Source: Parabacteroides faecalis
GTDB taxonomy: Bacteria; Bacteroidota; Bacteroidia; Bacteroidales; Tannerellaceae
Assembly: GCF_022809355.1 (NCBI RefSeq)
Contig: NZ_JAKZMM010000005.1
Coordinates: 1-64,000 of the forward strand
Length of the DNA stretch: 64,000 nucleotides
Direction: 5' to 3'
Shown here: in pieces, positions 54,134-61,390 of the stretch
How the letters are laid out: every line of letters starts with the position of its first letter
How positions within the stretch are numbered: position 1 is the first letter of the stretch
The notes under the pieces: generated by a model
Databases searched by the model: none
Seen by the model: the letters and a program-made list of their open reading frames with translations, nothing else
Told to the model about the DNA's origin: nothing
Translations under genes and position numbers: made by a program

Positions 54134-54448
54134 TCAGTTCATTATCATATTGTTCCTTTTCCTGTCGCGGCTTGCCAGCATACCGAAATGGATGCTGAAT
54201 ATGCGCTGTCCGAAGCAGATTGGTGAATTGTACTCCATGCGCTGCCACAGCGTGAAATGGTCGTTTGCGTAAGACCAGCGGAAATGTCCCGACAGCGAGC
54301 CGAAGGTGGGATTGACGTTTCTTCCGATAAGCATCCGGTTCACGTCCACGATGTTGTCGGAGGTCAGGATGATGTTCAGGATTTCCACGAAAGCCATCTG
54401 CGTGAAACTGTCTGTCGGTAAGACCGGTCCGAGAAAATTGATGTTCAT
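54134..54448 (-). CDS. Small hypothetical protein
   Basis: A 104-residue protein beginning NINFLGPVLPTDSFTQMAFV. Its end is basic (ASRDRKRNN). The ATG at 54448 is chosen because longer frames overlap the ArdA-like gene. No family recognised. Confidence 0.45.
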   Translation of the reverse strand: MNINFLGPVLPTDSFTQMAFVEILNIILTSDNIVDVNRMLIGRNVNPTFGSLSGHFRWSYANDHFTLWQRMEYNSPICFGQRIFSIHFGMLASRDRKRNNMIMN

Positions 54449-54461
54449 AAGCGTTTGTCTT

Positions 54462-54971
54462 TTAATCGTAATTGTCATCGAATACTTCAAAACGAGGGAA
54501 ACAGTTATCGAAATAGTTGCCTGATATGCCCGGATAATACAGCAGGCTGTCATCCCCGCTGTCCGGGCAGGAGTCATCGTCGATATAGGTCACGTTCCCG
54601 AACAGTTCCAGGTAATGCGCTACCAGCAGGTGCGGGTCTTCCGTACTGATATCGTGTCCGTAACGGTCGCACCAGTCGAAGAAAAAATCCTTGTCGGGTT
54701 CCTCCAGCTGCTCCATTGCCTCCCTTATATCAAAGAAGTTGGGACAAAGCCATTCCCTGTTGATAAGCGGGTCCGGGATTTCCTCCCATTTCGTATACCT
54801 GTACTCCGGTGTTTCCTCTTCGGGAAACAATTCGGAGCAGGTGCATAGGAATTCTCCCATGTCGCCGAAATCGGACATACGCAGCAGGCTGTCCCTTTCC
54901 TGCCGGATGTCGATGAGATGCTGCGTGGTCACTGCCACTTCTGCCTGATTCAAGTCCATAATCTTTTTCAT
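54462..54971 (-). CDS. ArdA-like anti-restriction protein
   Basis: A 169-residue, very acidic protein. The middle part (FLCTCSELFPEEETPEYRYT, WEEIPDPLINREWLCPNFFD, then acidic EAMEQLEEPDKDFFFDWCDR) follows the ArdA pattern, where an elongated acidic dimer mimics B-form DNA and blocks type I restriction enzymes. The N-terminal ArdA domain is poorly conserved, so this may be a distant relative. It is the first gene after structured repeat copy 2, an arrangement that would make it a gene expressed early after transfer if the repeat is a promoter element. Confidence 0.65.
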   Translation of the reverse strand: MKKIMDLNQAEVAVTTQHLIDIRQERDSLLRMSDFGDMGEFLCTCSELFPEEETPEYRYTKWEEIPDPLINREWLCPNFFDIREAMEQLEEPDKDFFFDWCDRYGHDISTEDPHLLVAHYLELFGNVTYIDDDSCPDSGDDSLLYYPGISGNYFDNCFPRFEVFDDNYD

Positions 54972-55029
54972 TACAGTTATTGATGCGGAACCGGGGATTT
55001 TATTCCACAGGCTCCAAAAGGTCCGGGCC

Positions 55030-55143
55030 CCGGCTGTGCAGGGTTTTTCGGGGAAATACCGGAGCCTCCGGCGAGGATGATTTTCCCGAAAACCGCTTGC
55101 GGCTTGACCTTGCCCAGCCGGTAAAGGCGCGGAGTTACCTTTG
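55030..55143. repeat. Structured intergenic element, copy 2
   Basis: Stems: CCGGCTG (55030) with CAGCCGG (55115), GCAGGGT (55038) with ACCTTGC (55107), TTTTCGGGGAAAT (55045) with ATTTTCCCGAAAA (55080). The apex contains ATACCG, a CCGGAGCCTCCGG hairpin and the invariant GCGAGGATGATTTT (55071-55084). TACCTTTG follows at 55136-55143. Stem sequences differ from the other two copies while pairing is kept. It lies upstream of the ArdA-like gene. Confidence 0.8.
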
Positions 55144-55184
55144 CCTGTGGAATGGAATCTGCGGTTATTCATGTTTTTTCATTT

Positions 55185-58100
55185 TTAGCCGGTTATGCGC
55201 TGGCTTCCCCAGCTGATATGTATCTTGCCCTCCCTGTCACGTTCCCTGACCAGCAGGCTCTCGATGACGGACATAGTGACGTCAAACTCCTCGAAGATGT
55301 CTGACTGTTCTTTCACCTCACCACTTTTGATGAACTCGTTCAGCCGCTCCTTGGTAAGTACCAGTGCCATCAGGTTCTGCTCCACGGAATCCTTGTAGGT
55401 GACATAATGTACGTCCTTCAGTTCTTTGGAATCAAGACGTATGAAGCGGAAGTAGAACTGCTCCATCTTCGGGATATTCCATTGGAGCGATTCCAGAATC
55501 ACATCGTTACAGGTCGGGATGTTCACCGAACTGCTCAGACTCTGCTGTGTGCAGACCAGTATGCCGTTGACGGTGGAATCGAACTCAGTCACGATGCTCT
55601 GCCGTTTCTTGAAGGTCACGTCGCCTTTGACCACAAACACCGGACGGTTCGGAAAGCATTCGCGGAGATGATTCTCGTAAAGGTCGAACGCCGCTATGGA
55701 GGTGCAGCCGACAGCCACCTTGCCGGGAATCTTCCGTATCAGTTTCTCGATATATCTTGTCTTGTTCGGAATCCCGTCGCCGAAATAGCCATCTATCAGG
55801 TGCGGGACGGAGCACGCCTTGATGAGCAGCTTGATCTGTCGCATGAGCCTAAGCCCGGCATCCTTCTTCGCGTCTCCCGTACTGTTGTAATACAGCTCGC
55901 AAATGCGGCAGAATTCCTCGATAATGACGCGGTAAACCTCGTGCTCGCCTTCAGCCGGGCTGACCGTATGGGTACGTATCTTGTACTTCTCGCCTGCGAA
56001 GTCCCTGAACTTGCGGGTGATGATGGTCTTTCCGATAAGCTCCGCCAGTTCCTCCTTGTTGTACACGTCCTGGTTCTGCTTCTCTATGCCGAATACGGTG
56101 GATTTTCCGGGGCAATGACAGGAACGGAAAAGCACATGGCCTCTGAAAGCCGGGAACGGCTCTCCGTAATGCCGGTTGCTTTCTTCCTCTATCTCCTTGT
56201 CTCTGTTCTCGTGGTATATCCGGTCGCACCAGCAGACCATGTTGACGGAATTGTTGTACAGCAGTTCAAATTGGCTGTACAGTTCCGCGATGTTGTTCCG
56301 CGTGGTGGTTCCCGTGTCGAGTATCTTGTATTTGAGACGGCGGAAAATGCTCAAGACAAGCCTTGTCCGTTGTGAAGACGGGTTGGTTATCTCATCGGAT
56401 TCATCGAAAACCAGGCAGAGTTTCCCGGATGTGCGTCTGACAAATTTTGACAGTCCACGCTTCAGTTTGGAGAGTATGGAGGTGGAGAGGATGAGTAATA
56501 CACCTTCAGGTACTGTTTCCAAATCGGCATTACTTCTGACTATACGGAATTTCTCCCGATTGATTGTCAGAAACGGTATCCAAGTCATATTGGTGGCAAT
56601 GGCCGGAGCCAGAATGACGGCATTGCGTACCTTATGGAATTTAAGCAGGTATTTTGCCCGATGATACACGGCTGCCGTCTTGCCGGAACCTTGCTGCCAG
56701 TTCAGCAAAGCATAACGCTTCTGCAAGACCAGGTTCAGGTCGTGTTTTTGAAGTGATGTAAACTCACATATCTCACCGTCCTTGTTTCTGAAAGTGGTGC
56801 GATCGAGGTATTCTTGCAGAAATGGGTCTGGTTGCATTTCTGTAAACTGCCGGTTCTGGTTTTCGTATTGCCTGCGTTTCTTGCGTATCAGTTTTTCCGC
56901 TGCACGTATCTGGCGCATGTTCTTTTCAGTCGGCAGTTCCGGTAAGGGAAGTTCGCTCCGTCCCAGCACAAGGTCATTGATACTTGCCGCCTTGTGTGAA
57001 ACCTTATCCAGCAGACGGGGTGCATACTGTTTCAGCTTGAAGCCGTAGGAGGTCTTCACCAGGGCCACTTCCTTGCGTGGTACGGTATTCTGCGAGGTGA
57101 TATACCTGCGGATGATACCGAGGACTTTGGTCGTGGTCAGCTTGTTCTTCTCCCATTGGTTTACCTGTTCCCGGGTGGCATTTTCCGGCGGTTTCTGGTT
57201 ACGGAACTTCGTGACCAGTGCTTCCGCTTTGTCTATGTGTTTGTTCAGCTTGGTGTGGGCTTTCAACTCGTACATGTACTTGGCGAGTTTGTACTCGAAT
57301 ACCTCCAGTTCCTCCTTGTCAATCCGGTTGGTCTCGCGCATCAGGTCGAAGCGTATTTTGTGCTTCATCAGCCTTGCCTCGCGGATGCGCTCTTTCAATT
57401 CAGACATGGAGATGAACTCTTCCGCGTTGTAGGCCTGCATCTCGATATGCAGCGACTTGCGCAGGAACACCATTACTTTCGTGTTGAAGTTGTGGACTCC
57501 CGTGGAAGCGAAGGCATTGGGATTTAACTTCACTTGCCCGATGAACGAGAACCGGCTGTTGATGCCCGTTATGCGTGTCTTCTCCCAGAACTCGCTCTGC
57601 ATGAACGAGCTGGGAACAATGACCATCAGGATGCCTGCCGGGTTGAGCACATCGTAGGCTTTTTCCATATAGTATTCCTGTGACAGCCTGTAATCAAATT
57701 TCAGGTTGAAAGGCGGATTGCCGATAATGATGTCAAAGCGTTGTTCCGGGTAATATTGCCGGATGTCGCATTTCTCGATATGGGCGTCCGGGTAGAGATA
57801 CCTTGCAACGGCCACCGCCTTTCCGTCTATGTCGAAACCGTAGGTGTTATGATGGTTCGGAAGGTGGTTGAAGAAGTTTCCCATGCCGCAGCACATGTCG
57901 AGTATCATCTCGGAAGAGGCCGGAGACAGCATATCCACTATGTCTCTGCATACTTCATGCGGGGTGAAGAACTGTCCCATCTCATACTCTTTCTTGGCCT
58001 CCGCGTACTCGTTGTAATTGGCAAAGTCGGACTGTTTCAGGTTGTGCAGCCCGCCGATGCCGGTATAGCAGTTGTAGATGCTCTCCGCCGGAATCAGATC

Positions 58101-58187
58101 CTTGCCGGAGTCTATGGCGAAAAGAATCTTCTCGTTGACCTCGGCCCGCCTGTCCTGTGGTATCTGTTGGGGTATGATGGCGTACAT
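55185..58187 (-). CDS. DNA methylase-helicase fusion (DarB-like)
   Basis: A 1000-residue fusion. Residues 70-250 are an N6-adenine DNA methyltransferase: QFFTPHEVCRDIVDML, SAM motif ILDMCCGMGNF at 95-105 and catalytic NPPF at 157-160. Residues 475-960 are an SF2/SNF2-like helicase with GSGKT at 500-504, FDESDE at 594-599 and a C-terminal half with VFVVKGDVTFKKRQSIVTEF and VCTQQSLSSSVNIP. Phage P1 DarB has the same pairing and protects DNA from type I restriction. No specificity subunit or nuclease is nearby, so restriction itself is unlikely. Confidence 0.85.
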   Translation of the reverse strand: MYAIIPQQIPQDRRAEVNEKILFAIDSGKDLIPAESIYNCYTGIGGLHNLKQSDFANYNEYAEAKKEYEMGQFFTPHEVCRDIVDMLSPASSEMILDMCCGMGNFFNHLPNHHNTYGFDIDGKAVAVARYLYPDAHIEKCDIRQYYPEQRFDIIIGNPPFNLKFDYRLSQEYYMEKAYDVLNPAGILMVIVPSSFMQSEFWEKTRITGINSRFSFIGQVKLNPNAFASTGVHNFNTKVMVFLRKSLHIEMQAYNAEEFISMSELKERIREARLMKHKIRFDLMRETNRIDKEELEVFEYKLAKYMYELKAHTKLNKHIDKAEALVTKFRNQKPPENATREQVNQWEKNKLTTTKVLGIIRRYITSQNTVPRKEVALVKTSYGFKLKQYAPRLLDKVSHKAASINDLVLGRSELPLPELPTEKNMRQIRAAEKLIRKKRRQYENQNRQFTEMQPDPFLQEYLDRTTFRNKDGEICEFTSLQKHDLNLVLQKRYALLNWQQGSGKTAAVYHRAKYLLKFHKVRNAVILAPAIATNMTWIPFLTINREKFRIVRSNADLETVPEGVLLILSTSILSKLKRGLSKFVRRTSGKLCLVFDESDEITNPSSQRTRLVLSIFRRLKYKILDTGTTTRNNIAELYSQFELLYNNSVNMVCWCDRIYHENRDKEIEEESNRHYGEPFPAFRGHVLFRSCHCPGKSTVFGIEKQNQDVYNKEELAELIGKTIITRKFRDFAGEKYKIRTHTVSPAEGEHEVYRVIIEEFCRICELYYNSTGDAKKDAGLRLMRQIKLLIKACSVPHLIDGYFGDGIPNKTRYIEKLIRKIPGKVAVGCTSIAAFDLYENHLRECFPNRPVFVVKGDVTFKKRQSIVTEFDSTVNGILVCTQQSLSSSVNIPTCNDVILESLQWNIPKMEQFYFRFIRLDSKELKDVHYVTYKDSVEQNLMALVLTKERLNEFIKSGEVKEQSDIFEEFDVTMSVIESLLVRERDREGKIHISWGSQRITG

Positions 58188-58266
58188 ATCTTTAATAGTT
58201 TACGGTTGGAAATGAAGACACCCCGCAAGAGTTGCCTTACGGGGTGCTGTGGGATTCTTCTCATGG

Positions 58267-59208
58267 TCAGTTCTCCGGTAATGTGATTTCATCCAATCGG
58301 AGACGCTTGAAGCAGCTCTCGGCTGCCGCGCTGTCCTTGAATTTGACGTCGATACGTCCGTTCTTGTAGAATCGGATTTGCTCGGCGTTGGTGGTCGTGA
58401 GGTCGTACCAGTCATTGACAGACACGTCGTTGTCATCGAAACGGATAATCATTTTCGAGTTGCCGCACAGTACATCATCCGCACCGTAAGCGATACCCGC
58501 GCATAGGGTTTCCAGCTCTCCACTGTAATTGTAACTGATTTTGCACCGTTGGTGGTATTGTATGTAATAATCATCGAAGCGAATGATTTCGGGAAAGACA
58601 ATCTTGTCCTTCTTCAGCTCCGTTTTGACCTTGCTCCAGCAGGAAGGCTTGACTACCTTTGCGACTCTGGCAAGCAGTTCTTCCACTGCCGTTTCCCGGA
58701 AACTCTTGCCACCTAAATGCTCGATAACCGCATCCACGTATGTCCCATAGACCGGACGGAAGCCCATGCGGAGTGTCTTTTCGTTTATCCTTTGTTCCGG
58801 CACCGACACGTTGTACGTCCTGTTGAAGTAGGCGATGATACGGTTGGCGAAGTTAGAGTTGGCGTTGTGGTTCTTGTCTACCAAATCGTTCAGCACATCG
58901 AACGGCTTGAACTCGTTGTGCGAATAATCGTCCTTACCGTTTCTGAGCGAGTAAAGGTCACGCATGGATATTTTCCCATTGTCGTCGTATGAGAAGTCCC
59001 GTTCTGTTCGGTATTGTTCCGCCTCTTCCTTGAAGATGGTATACCAGCGGTCTATCCGGTCAAGCGTCTTGTAGAGCATGTCCTGCTGGTTCTGACAAAA
59101 CAGGCGGTCTTGCTCGGTAATCTTGTCCTCGTTTCTTACTTGTACGCTCAATATTCCTGAAAGCAGGTCGGGAGCGTTGCCGGGTTTGAATGATGTTGTC
59201 GTTTGCAT
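58267..59208 (-). CDS. DUF4942 domain protein
   Basis: A 313-residue soluble protein matching DUF4942, a domain often found with methylase-helicase proteins in Bacteroidales ICEs. Features are FANRIIAYFNRTYNVSVPEQ, VYGTYVDAVIEHLGGKSF and KFKDSAAAESCFKRLRLDEI at the end. Function is unknown. It sits 79 bases upstream of the methylase-helicase gene and is probably cotranscribed. Confidence 0.78.
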   Translation of the reverse strand: MQTTTSFKPGNAPDLLSGILSVQVRNEDKITEQDRLFCQNQQDMLYKTLDRIDRWYTIFKEEAEQYRTERDFSYDDNGKISMRDLYSLRNGKDDYSHNEFKPFDVLNDLVDKNHNANSNFANRIIAYFNRTYNVSVPEQRINEKTLRMGFRPVYGTYVDAVIEHLGGKSFRETAVEELLARVAKVVKPSCWSKVKTELKKDKIVFPEIIRFDDYYIQYHQRCKISYNYSGELETLCAGIAYGADDVLCGNSKMIIRFDDNDVSVNDWYDLTTTNAEQIRFYKNGRIDVKFKDSAAAESCFKRLRLDEITLPEN

Positions 59209-59227
59209 ATCTGTTTGATTTTAAGTG

Positions 59228-60046
59228 TTAGAAATCCTGTGATTGGATACGGTGGAAATAGGTGATGTGCTTCTCCATGTCCTTGACAATCTTCACCTGC
59301 TCGGGATGGAAATTAAGCCTTCGCTCCACTGCCGGGACATCAATCTTTTCCCATTCCGACAGAGGCAGGAAGACATATTCCCTGCGGAAGCACCATACCA
59401 CGATCTGGTTTTTCCAATTCCCCTTGAATACCGTTCCCTCATAGTCTTGCAGGAATTGCCGGAAGTCCTCTTCATTGTGAAAAGCGATATCAAGACTTTG
59501 GTAGAGGTTTCTCGCTTCCAGGTCTTTGTGAAGATAAAAACGGCGGTATGTCTCTGTCGTGAAATCACCATAGAGCGGTTCCGGCTCACGGTAAATCCAT
59601 TGTGGGACTTTTGCCGTGAATGTAACTGATCCGTGAGCGCACGATCCGCAATGTCCCCAGTCTTTGAATGCTCCTTCCGTCCAACCGTTGAATTTCAGAT
59701 CATCCGTTTTTACATGGTGGAAAGCTCCACCGCTGACGCTCAGGCGGATATTATCCGCAGATTGCCATACGAATGGGACATACGGCTGTTCGCAGATGGA
59801 AAGCAGGCCTTTCTTTTCATCCATACTGTCTATGAGTGCATTGCCGTAATAGTCCCCATGACGGCTGAGATAAATCAGCCTGTCACCGGTTTGCGGTGTG
59901 ATTTCCGAGCGCGTCTGCTCTATAAGTTCGACATAACGGTTGGCCATATCCACATCCTCCTGCGTCAGCCAATGTTCATGGTCGTACAAAACATTCAGTG
60001 TCTTGAGCGTTTCAATACCGTACTTGTTCTTTGTTGCCTGTAACAT
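59228..60046 (-). CDS. DUF4121-type protein
   Basis: A 272-residue soluble protein that fits my memory of DUF4121. Landmarks are TGDRLIYLSRHGDYYGNALI, GHCGSCAHGSVTFTAKVPQW and FKGNWKNQIVVWCFRREYVF. Function is unknown. It is the first gene of the leftward accessory operon, right after structured repeat copy 3. Confidence 0.65.
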   Translation of the reverse strand: MLQATKNKYGIETLKTLNVLYDHEHWLTQEDVDMANRYVELIEQTRSEITPQTGDRLIYLSRHGDYYGNALIDSMDEKKGLLSICEQPYVPFVWQSADNIRLSVSGGAFHHVKTDDLKFNGWTEGAFKDWGHCGSCAHGSVTFTAKVPQWIYREPEPLYGDFTTETYRRFYLHKDLEARNLYQSLDIAFHNEEDFRQFLQDYEGTVFKGNWKNQIVVWCFRREYVFLPLSEWEKIDVPAVERRLNFHPEQVKIVKDMEKHITYFHRIQSQDF

Positions 60047-60066
60047 GACATTGTTTTTTTGTTAGT

Positions 60067-60084
60067 CCGGCTTTTCGGGGCCGG
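60067..60084. repeat. Small hairpin before the DUF4121 start
   Basis: CCGGC and GCCGG arms around TTTTCGGG lie 20 bases before the ATG. A comparable CCGGCT/AGCCGG hairpin precedes the DUF4120 gene, so a second small hairpin recurs between the structured element and the start codon. Confidence 0.5.
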
Positions 60085-60113
60085 AGTTCCCGTAACTACA
60101 GGCTTTAAAAGGT

Positions 60114-60235
60114 CGTGTTCCGTACATGCAAGGTTGGCGGGAAAAATACCGAAGCCCTCCGGGGCGAGGATGATTTTTCCACGCCACCCGGAGGGCTTGA
60201 CCTTGCTTGTACGATAAGAACACGAGTTACCTTTG
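60114..60235. repeat. Structured intergenic element, copy 3
   Basis: Stems: CGTGTTC (60114) with GAACACG (60218), CGTACA (60121) with TGTACG (60208), GCAAGGT (60128) with ACCTTGC (60200), and TGGCGGGAAAAAT (60135) with ATTTTTCCACGCCA (60173). A further pair AAGCCCTCCGGG with CCCGGAGGGCTT interleaves with the last, giving a pseudoknot or two alternative folds. The invariant GCGAGGATGATTTT is at 60164-60177 and TACCTTTG at 60228-60235. It lies upstream of the DUF4121 gene and is the best-formed copy. Confidence 0.82.
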
Positions 60236-60538
60236 CCTGTGAGTTACGTGAACTCGGCTACGGTACAGATGTCATTCTTGATTTGGATTATTTTTGAAAT
60301 CACCGTGAAGATTATACCCGGAAAATTCCGGTATTCAGAGGAAAAACATTATCTTTGCAGAAAGATAAAGAGTTATTTGACAGCATGAGGAATATAGTGA
60401 TTCTAAACAGTTTGCATTTTTCTTATCCGTTGCCCATTCTCATGCGAGTTTCATATAATACACTGATAGTCAAACAAAATACTTCTGACTATTACAAATA
60501 TAGTAAATTTTTAATAAGAAATATAGGTGTGATAAATA
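60236..60538. other. ICE right end / chromosome junction zone
   Basis: No gene seen. The ICE-like sequence ends somewhere in here and chromosomal DNA begins before the lpxA terminator. TATCTTTGC at 60350-60358 resembles the core of CTnDOT att sites (GTAnnTTTGC) but lacks the first G; it is also a promoter box. The exact junction needs the left end for comparison. Confidence 0.4.
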
Positions 60539-60569
60539 AAAAAGTCCTGCTTGTTGGGCAGGACTTTTG
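60539..60569 (-). terminator. Terminator of the lpx operon
   Basis: AAAGTCCTGC and GCAGGACTTT pair perfectly around TTGTTGG, with T tracts on both sides, 19 bases after the lpxA stop on the - strand. Confidence 0.85.
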
Positions 60570-60587
60570 AATACAACTATTTATGAA

Positions 60588-61376
60588 TTACATTTCGTCG
60601 ATAGAACCACGAACAATGCCTCGTTTGGAAGATTTGATAAAGTTGAGGATCAAATCACGTTCCTCACTGGGCTCGTATTCTGTCTCGATAGCTTTGAGTG
60701 CATCCGAGTTGTTCAGTCCGCGGGTGTACAATGTACGATAGATATCTTGGATCAGATATACTTGCTGATTGGTAAAACCTCTGCGGCGAAGTCCTACAAT
60801 ATTGATTCCGCAATAAACGATCGGATCACGTCCGATCAGTGTATAAGGAGGAATATCTTTTCCGATACGTGATCCGCCCTGAATCATGACGTGCTTGGAG
60901 ATACGTGAGAACTGATGTACCAATGTACCACCGCTGACGATTGCATAGTCGTCGATATCCACTTCTCCTGCTATCTGTGATGCATTACCTATAATAACAT
61001 GATCTCTGACAACACAGTCGTGAGCCACGTGTGAATAAGCCATGATCAAACAATCATTTCCAACGATTGTTTTTCCTTTGGAAGCTGTTCCTCGGTTAAC
61101 GGTTACACACTCGCGGATGGTTGTATTGTTTCCGATCTCGGCAGTGGTAATCTCGCCCTTGAACTTCAAGTCCTGCGGAATACCGGCAATGACAGCTCCC
61201 GGGAAAATACGGCAGTTATTACCGATGCGTGCTCCATTCAGGATGACAGCATGAGGGAATATATGGCAATTGTCTCCGATGACAACGTCCTTCTCTATAA
61301 CGGCAAAAGGATCAATCTGGACATTTTCGCCGATTGTCGCTCCTGGATCAACTACGGCTAATGGTGAAATATTCAT
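60588..61376 (-). CDS. lpxA: LpxA, UDP-GlcNAc acyltransferase
   Basis: A 262-residue left-handed beta-helix enzyme for the first step of lipid A synthesis: acyl transfer from acyl-ACP to O-3 of UDP-GlcNAc. Hexapeptide repeats run through residues 1-185 (e.g. PGATIGENVQIDPFAVIEKD), the catalytic His lies in AYSHVAHDCVV near 122, and a C-terminal helical domain follows. It starts 14 bases after lpxC-fabZ and is chromosomal. Confidence 0.95.
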   Translation of the reverse strand: MNISPLAVVDPGATIGENVQIDPFAVIEKDVVIGDNCHIFPHAVILNGARIGNNCRIFPGAVIAGIPQDLKFKGEITTAEIGNNTTIRECVTVNRGTASKGKTIVGNDCLIMAYSHVAHDCVVRDHVIIGNASQIAGEVDIDDYAIVSGGTLVHQFSRISKHVMIQGGSRIGKDIPPYTLIGRDPIVYCGINIVGLRRRGFTNQQVYLIQDIYRTLYTRGLNNSDALKAIETEYEPSEERDLILNFIKSSKRGIVRGSIDEM

Positions 61377-61390
61377 CTTGAAAATATAAG

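Noticed and set aside
55185-58187. Type I or type IIG restriction enzyme
   Set aside because: No nuclease motif, specificity domain or restriction subunit is seen; the methylase-helicase pair fits a DarB-like polyvalent protein.
60355-60570. 71-codon open frame at the ICE border
   Set aside because: It overlaps the lpx terminator, has no recognisable product and no conserved-looking composition.
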